This document shows, piece by piece, positions 60,436 to 64,000 of a stretch of 64,000 nucleotides of DNA; position 1 is the stretch's first letter, and each line of letters opens with the position of its first letter. Origin of the DNA: Serratia surfactantfaciens (GTDB lineage Bacteria > Pseudomonadota > Gammaproteobacteria > Enterobacterales > Enterobacteriaceae); NCBI RefSeq assembly GCF_001642805.2, contig NZ_CP016948.1:4092001-4156000 (forward strand). Direction: 5' to 3'. A program made the position numbers and the translations under genes. The notes beneath the pieces are model-generated. The model had not been told where the DNA came from and made no database searches. It saw nothing but the letters and a program-made list of their open reading frames with translations.

Positions 60436-62751
60436 ATGAAAAAACTCACCATCGGTTTAATCGGTAACCCGAACTCCGGCAAAACCACGCTGTTCAACCA
60501 GCTGACCGGCGCGCGCCAACGGGTCGGCAACTGGGCGGGCGTGACGGTCGAACGCAAAGAAGGCCATTTCACTACCCCGCAGTCCGACGTGCGGCTGGTC
60601 GATCTGCCCGGCACCTACTCCCTCACCACCATCTCGGAACAGACCTCGCTCGATGAGCAGATCGCCTGCCACTACATTTTGAGCGGCGACGCCGATCTGC
60701 TGATCAACGTGGTCGACGCCTCCAACCTGGAGCGCAATCTCTATCTGACGCTGCAGCTGCTGGAGCTGGGCATTCCCTGCATCGTGGCGCTGAACATGCT
60801 CGACATCGCCAAAAGCCAGCATATCGATATCGACGTCGCCGCGCTGTCGGCACGCCTCGGCTGCCCGGTGGTGCCGATGGTCTCCACCCGCGCCGACGGC
60901 ATCGGCGTGCTGAAGCAAATGATCGACAATCATCACATCAACGAGCAGCAGGCACTGGTGAACTACCCGCCGCTGTTGCTGAAAGAGGTCGCCACGCTGA
61001 GCGACGCCATGCCGCAAACGCTGCCGGCGGCGCAGCGCCGCTGGCTGGCGCTGCAGATGCTGGAAGGCGACATTTACAGCCACCGGCTGGCCGGCCCCGC
61101 CGTCGCGTTGCTGCCTGCGGCTACCCAGGCATTGCAACAGCAGCAGCAAGAAGACCCGGCACTGGTTATCGCCGACGCGCGCTACCAGTCTATCGCCACC
61201 CTGTGCGACGCGGTCAGCAACTCGCAGCAGGCGATGCCCAACCGCCTGACCGAGCTGCTGGATAAAATGATCCTCAACCGCTGGCTGGGCGTGCCGATCT
61301 TCCTGCTGGTGATGTACCTGATGTTCCTGCTGGCGATCAACATCGGCGGCGCGCTGCAGCCGATCTTCGATATCGGCTCGGCGGCGATCTTCATCCAGGG
61401 CATTCAGTGGCTGGGTTATACCCTGCACTTCCCCGACTGGCTGACCGTCTTCCTGGCGCAGGGCGTCGGCGGCGGCATCAACACCGTGCTGCCGCTGGTG
61501 CCGCAGATCGGCATGATGTACCTGTTCCTGTCGTTCCTGGAGGATTCCGGCTATATGGCACGCGCGGCGTTCGTGATGGACCGCCTGATGCAGGCGCTCG
61601 GGCTGCCGGGCAAATCCTTCGTGCCGCTGATCGTCGGCTTCGGCTGCAACGTGCCGTCCATCATGGGCGCCCGCACGCTGGACGCCCAGCGAGAGCGGCT
61701 GATCACCATCATGATGGCGCCGTTCATGTCCTGTGGCGCGCGTCTGGCTATCTTCGCGGTCTTCGCCGCCGCCTTCTTCGGCCAGGACGGCGCCGGGGTA
61801 GTGTTCTCGCTGTACCTGCTCGGCATCGCGGTGGCGATTCTCACCGGTCTGGTGCTGAAATACACCATCATGCGCGGCGAAGCCTCGCCGTTCGTGATGG
61901 AGCTGCCGGTCTATCACGTGCCGCACCTGAAAAGCCTGCTGCTGCAAACCTGGCAGCGGTTGAAAGGTTTCGTGCTGCGCGCCGGTAAGGTGATCGTGGT
62001 GGCCAGCATATTTATCGGCGGCCTGAACAGCTTCTCGTTCAGCGGCAAGACGGTCGACAACATCAACGACTCCGCGCTGGCCTCGGTCTCCAAGGTGCTG
62101 ACGCCGCTGCTGCAACCGATGGGCGTCCACAGCGACAACTGGCAGGCCACCGTCGGGCTGGTGACCGGCGCGATGGCAAAAGAAGTGGTGGTCGGCACGC
62201 TGAATACGCTGTATACCGCCGAGCATATCAACAAAGAAGCGTTCGACGCCGCCAACTTCAATCTGCTCGATGAGCTGGGCGGCGCGCTGCAGGAAACCTG
62301 GGACGGCCTGAAAAACACCTTCAGCCTGAGCGTGCTCTCCAACCCGATCGAAGCCAGCAAGGGCGACGGCGAGATGGGCGTCGGCTCGATGGGGGTGATG
62401 AGCAGCAAATTCGGCTCGGGCATCTCCGCCTACAGCTACCTGATCTTCGTGCTGCTATATGTGCCTTGCGTCTCGGTGATGGGCGCCATCGCCCGTGAAT
62501 CGAGCCGCGGTTGGATGACATTCTCCATCCTGTGGGGGCTGAACGTCGCCTATTCGCTGGCAACGCTGTTCTATCAGGCGGCGACCTTCAACCAACACCC
62601 GCAGTACAGCCTGACGGCGATCCTGGCCGTGGTGGCGGTGAATCTGCTGGTACTGTTCGGCCTGCGCCGGGCACGCAGTCGCGTCACGGTACGCCTGGGC
62701 AACGCCACGCCGGCGGCCTGCTGCCAGGGCGCCAAAGGGAATTGCCACTGA
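60436..62751 (+). CDS. feoB: ferrous iron transporter FeoB
   Basis: 771 residues. N-terminal GTPase domain (GNPNSGKTTLFNQ G1, DLPGTYSL G3, LNMLD G4) and a C-terminal membrane domain with two Gate segments, including the conserved cysteine in VGFGCNVPSIMGAR (about residue 405) and SCGARLAIFAVF. Main Fe(II) importer under anaerobic conditions. Stop and feoC start share a base (TGATG). Confidence 0.97.
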   Translation: MKKLTIGLIGNPNSGKTTLFNQLTGARQRVGNWAGVTVERKEGHFTTPQSDVRLVDLPGTYSLTTISEQTSLDEQIACHYILSGDADLLINVVDASNLERNLYLTLQLLELGIPCIVALNMLDIAKSQHIDIDVAALSARLGCPVVPMVSTRADGIGVLKQMIDNHHINEQQALVNYPPLLLKEVATLSDAMPQTLPAAQRRWLALQMLEGDIYSHRLAGPAVALLPAATQALQQQQQEDPALVIADARYQSIATLCDAVSNSQQAMPNRLTELLDKMILNRWLGVPIFLLVMYLMFLLAINIGGALQPIFDIGSAAIFIQGIQWLGYTLHFPDWLTVFLAQGVGGGINTVLPLVPQIGMMYLFLSFLEDSGYMARAAFVMDRLMQALGLPGKSFVPLIVGFGCNVPSIMGARTLDAQRERLITIMMAPFMSCGARLAIFAVFAAAFFGQDGAGVVFSLYLLGIAVAILTGLVLKYTIMRGEASPFVMELPVYHVPHLKSLLLQTWQRLKGFVLRAGKVIVVASIFIGGLNSFSFSGKTVDNINDSALASVSKVLTPLLQPMGVHSDNWQATVGLVTGAMAKEVVVGTLNTLYTAEHINKEAFDAANFNLLDELGGALQETWDGLKNTFSLSVLSNPIEASKGDGEMGVGSMGVMSSKFGSGISAYSYLIFVLLYVPCVSVMGAIARESSRGWMTFSILWGLNVAYSLATLFYQAATFNQHPQYSLTAILAVVAVNLLVLFGLRRARSRVTVRLGNATPAACCQGAKGNCH

Positions 62752-62990
62752 TGGCCGGGCTGCTGCAGGTGCGCGATGCGCTGGCGCTGCTCGGCAGCGC
62801 CCAGGCGCAGCAGCTCAGCCAATCGCTGGCGACGCCGCTGCCGCTGGTGCAGGCGATGCTGGACCGTTTGGCGGCGATGGGGAAAGTGGAGCGTATCGAA
62901 CAGGATGAGGGCGCCTGTCTGAGCGGCAGCTGCAAAAGCTGCCCGCAGGGCCAGGGGTGCGGCACGGTTATCTACCGGCTGAAGGCCTGA
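62751..62990 (+). CDS. feoC: FeoC, Fe-S winged-helix regulator of Feo
   Basis: 79 residues. A winged helix (LLQVRDALALLGSAQAQQLSQSLATPLPLVQAMLDRLAAMGKVERI) followed by a four-cysteine cluster site (CLSGSCKSCPQGQGC). It is thought to protect FeoB from FtsH proteolysis or sense redox state. Start at the TGATG overlap with feoB. Confidence 0.93.
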   Translation: MAGLLQVRDALALLGSAQAQQLSQSLATPLPLVQAMLDRLAAMGKVERIEQDEGACLSGSCKSCPQGQGCGTVIYRLKA

Positions 62991-62996
62991 AGATCG

Positions 62997-63021
62997 GGGG
63001 CGCCACGGCGGGCGCCCCTTT
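62997..63021. terminator. hairpin between feoC and the convergent yhcN-like gene
   Basis: GGGGCGCC-ACGGCG-GGCGCCCC followed by TTT, 6 bases after the feoC stop; may serve both converging transcripts. Confidence 0.65.
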
Positions 63022-63033
63022 GCCGTTGAAGGC

Positions 63034-63318
63034 TTATTTCTTGTCTTTGTAAACTTCGGCGATGGCGCTGAATTTACCGTGTTCGCGACCCGCCAGAACC
63101 ACGTAATATTGCCCGCCCTTTTCGTCCGCCAGTTTGGACAGCTCTTCCTTGGCATCCATCGGCGACGTGGTCTGCGCCGTGGTGGTCACGGTGCCGATCT
63201 TCTCGTATTTACCCGGGTTTTTATCCAGATCCTCCTTGGTCAGCAGGGTTGCCGCCATGGAGCCGAAAGACACCGAACCCAGCACTGCCGCTGCAATAAT
63301 CATCTTCAATGATTTCAT
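63034..63318 (-). CDS. YhcN/BhsA-family (DUF1471) small secreted protein
   Basis: 94 residues. Signal peptide MKSLKMIIAAAVLGSVSFGSMAA, then a DUF1471-type domain (TKEDLDKNPGKYEKIGTVTTTAQTTSPMDAKEELSKLADEKGGQYYVVLAGREHGKFSAIAEVYK). Relatives such as YhcN, BhsA and McbA are stress-induced periplasmic or outer-membrane proteins linked to acid, peroxide and biofilm responses. Not present at this site in E. coli. Which paralogue it is cannot be decided. Confidence 0.85.
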   Translation of the reverse strand: MKSLKMIIAAAVLGSVSFGSMAATLLTKEDLDKNPGKYEKIGTVTTTAQTTSPMDAKEELSKLADEKGGQYYVVLAGREHGKFSAIAEVYKDKK

Positions 63319-63453
63319 GACACTAACCTCTCAATGGATAATTTATCTGTTATGAAAGCCGTCAAGAATCCATGCGTAGTACATCAGGCTGCCGCGACAT
63401 CCTCAGGCTCCGTTGCTTTCCCTGACGGTGCCTGTTTCCCAGAGACGAAACGC

Positions 63454-63490
63454 CAAAATGAAAAGCGCCGCGTACGGTCTTTTCATTTTG
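63454..63490. repeat. perfect 12-base inverted repeat
   Basis: CAAAATGAAAAG at 63454-63465 and CTTTTCATTTTG at 63479-63490, around 13 bases that include CCG-CGTA-CGG. In the 270-base gap between the yhcN-like gene and bioH, which are both on the minus strand. It could be a bioH terminator, an operator for the yhcN-like gene or a relic; no T run lies outside the stem. Confidence 0.6.
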
Positions 63491-63588
63491 CAGCCAACGC
63501 ATTGACTCACTAAGTATCGAACAGCTTTGTCTTTTATCCACCCGGCGGTGTTTTTTTTCGCACCTTATTGTGCGTTTTGCCGCCGCAT

Positions 63589-64000
63589 TCAATGTGCTGC
63601 AATAAACGCTTCGATCGTCGTCACAAATTCGTCGGGATGAGAGATAAACGGCGCATGAGCGGCCTTAGCCACCATCTGCGACGTGGAGTTCGGCCAGGCG
63701 GTATCGAGCAGCTCGGCGACCTTGCGTGGCACCAGCCCGTCCAGATAGCCATAGATCCGCAGCAGCGGCAGATCCAGCGCCGCCAGAGGCGCACGCAGAT
63801 CGGCGGTGCGCAGGATCTCCAGCCCGCCGTTCAGCACCTCGACGCTCGGCGTCGGCTGGTTGAGCACCACCGCTTTCAGCTGGCGCGCATCCTGACGCGC
63901 GCTTTCGGTGCCCAGCGTCTGCAGCGCCAGAAAACGCTCGACGGTGCGTTGGAAATCCAGGCTCAGCTGGTGCTGGAAACCGCTCAGCACGTCCGGACGG
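63589..64000 (-). CDS. bioH: pimeloyl-ACP methyl ester esterase BioH, C-terminal part
   Basis: About 137 C-terminal codons; the start is beyond the window. The catalytic aspartate is in [12 protein letters not shown] and histidine in [53 protein letters not shown] matches E. coli BioH. Releases pimeloyl-ACP from its methyl ester for biotin synthesis. Confidence 0.93.
   Translation of the reverse strand, partial: RPDVLSGFQHQLSLDFQRTVERFLALQTLGTESARQDARQLKAVVLNQPTPSVEVLNGGLEILRTADLRAPLAALDLPLLRIYGYLDGLVPRKVAELLDTAWPNSTSQMVAKAAHAPFISHPDEFVTTIEAFIAAH

Noticed and set aside
60457..62226. 589-codon minus-strand frame inside feoB
   Set aside because: Low-complexity His/Gln/Arg-rich shadow of feoB, with no start signal or family resemblance.

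Overview
The window is ordinary chromosomal DNA of a GC-rich member of the Enterobacterales. Gene content, protein lengths and gene order follow the crp to bioH part (about 74-76 min) of the Escherichia coli map. The high GC, the insertions described below and a complete tauABCD at this site suggest Serratia, probably near S. marcescens. The genus is inferred from memory of gene order and protein sequence, not from a search. There are no rRNA, tRNA, IS, phage or CRISPR features. Coding density is high, with many 1-4 base start/stop overlaps.

Layout. 1-1753: 3' part of yheS. 1757-6717, minus strand: taurine uptake and oxidation (tauABCD), a PhzF-family enzyme and a LysE-type exporter, placed between yheS and yheT. 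6837-12657: yheT, yheU, prkB, yhfA(-), crp, yhfK. 12698-16220, minus: argD, pabA and a HerA/YjgR-type ATPase. 16431-16996: a ParE/RelE-type toxin-antitoxin (TA) pair that abuts the btsSR pyruvate-sensing two-component system (16997-19407, minus). 19564-20133: ppiA. 20475-23183: a small beta-glucoside operon (PTS EIIA, GH4 phospho-glucosidase, LacI regulator). 23372-24556: tsgA. 24667-25259: chpSB TA pair. 25256-26539: codA, minus. 26828-31971: nirBDC-cysG nitrite reduction. 32023-38245, minus: trpS, gph, rpe, dam, damX, aroB, aroK. 38595-42053, minus: hofMNOPQ (DNA-uptake/type IV pilus assembly type). 42175-50008: mrcA, nudE(-), igaA, yrfG, hslR, hslO. 50203-51822: pckA. 51949-52688: a FitAB/VapBC-type TA pair. 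52723-54809, minus: ompR-envZ. 55067-56337, minus: cbpAM. 56568-62990: greB, tex, feoABC. 63034-63318: a small secreted YhcN-family protein. 63589-64000: 3' part of bioH.

How the parts work together. Most of the window is housekeeping core: global regulation (crp, ompR-envZ), aromatic and arginine synthesis, DNA methylation, peptidoglycan synthesis, anaerobic nitrite reduction with its siroheme enzyme cysG, and ferrous iron uptake. Accessory material sits at a few junctions of the core order: tau/phzF/lysE at yheS|yheT; yjgR, a TA pair and btsSR at pabA|ppiA; the PTS operon at ppiA|tsgA; chpSB and codA at tsgA|nirB; fitAB at pckA|envZ; and cbpAM at ompR|greB. Three different type II TA families therefore occupy three of these junctions. 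Sites that can be read directly include an FNR box and a NarL/NarP 7-2-7 site with nirB-type spacing, a perfect 20-bp LacI-type operator over the PTS promoter, a LysR-type palindrome upstream of tauA, a Fur box upstream of feoA, and several intrinsic terminators.

I found no convincing wholly new system. The items most worth a second look are the incomplete PTS operon with its perfect operator, the TA pairs at synteny junctions, a perfect 12-bp inverted repeat near bioH, and hairpins in the crp, aroK and yrfG leaders.
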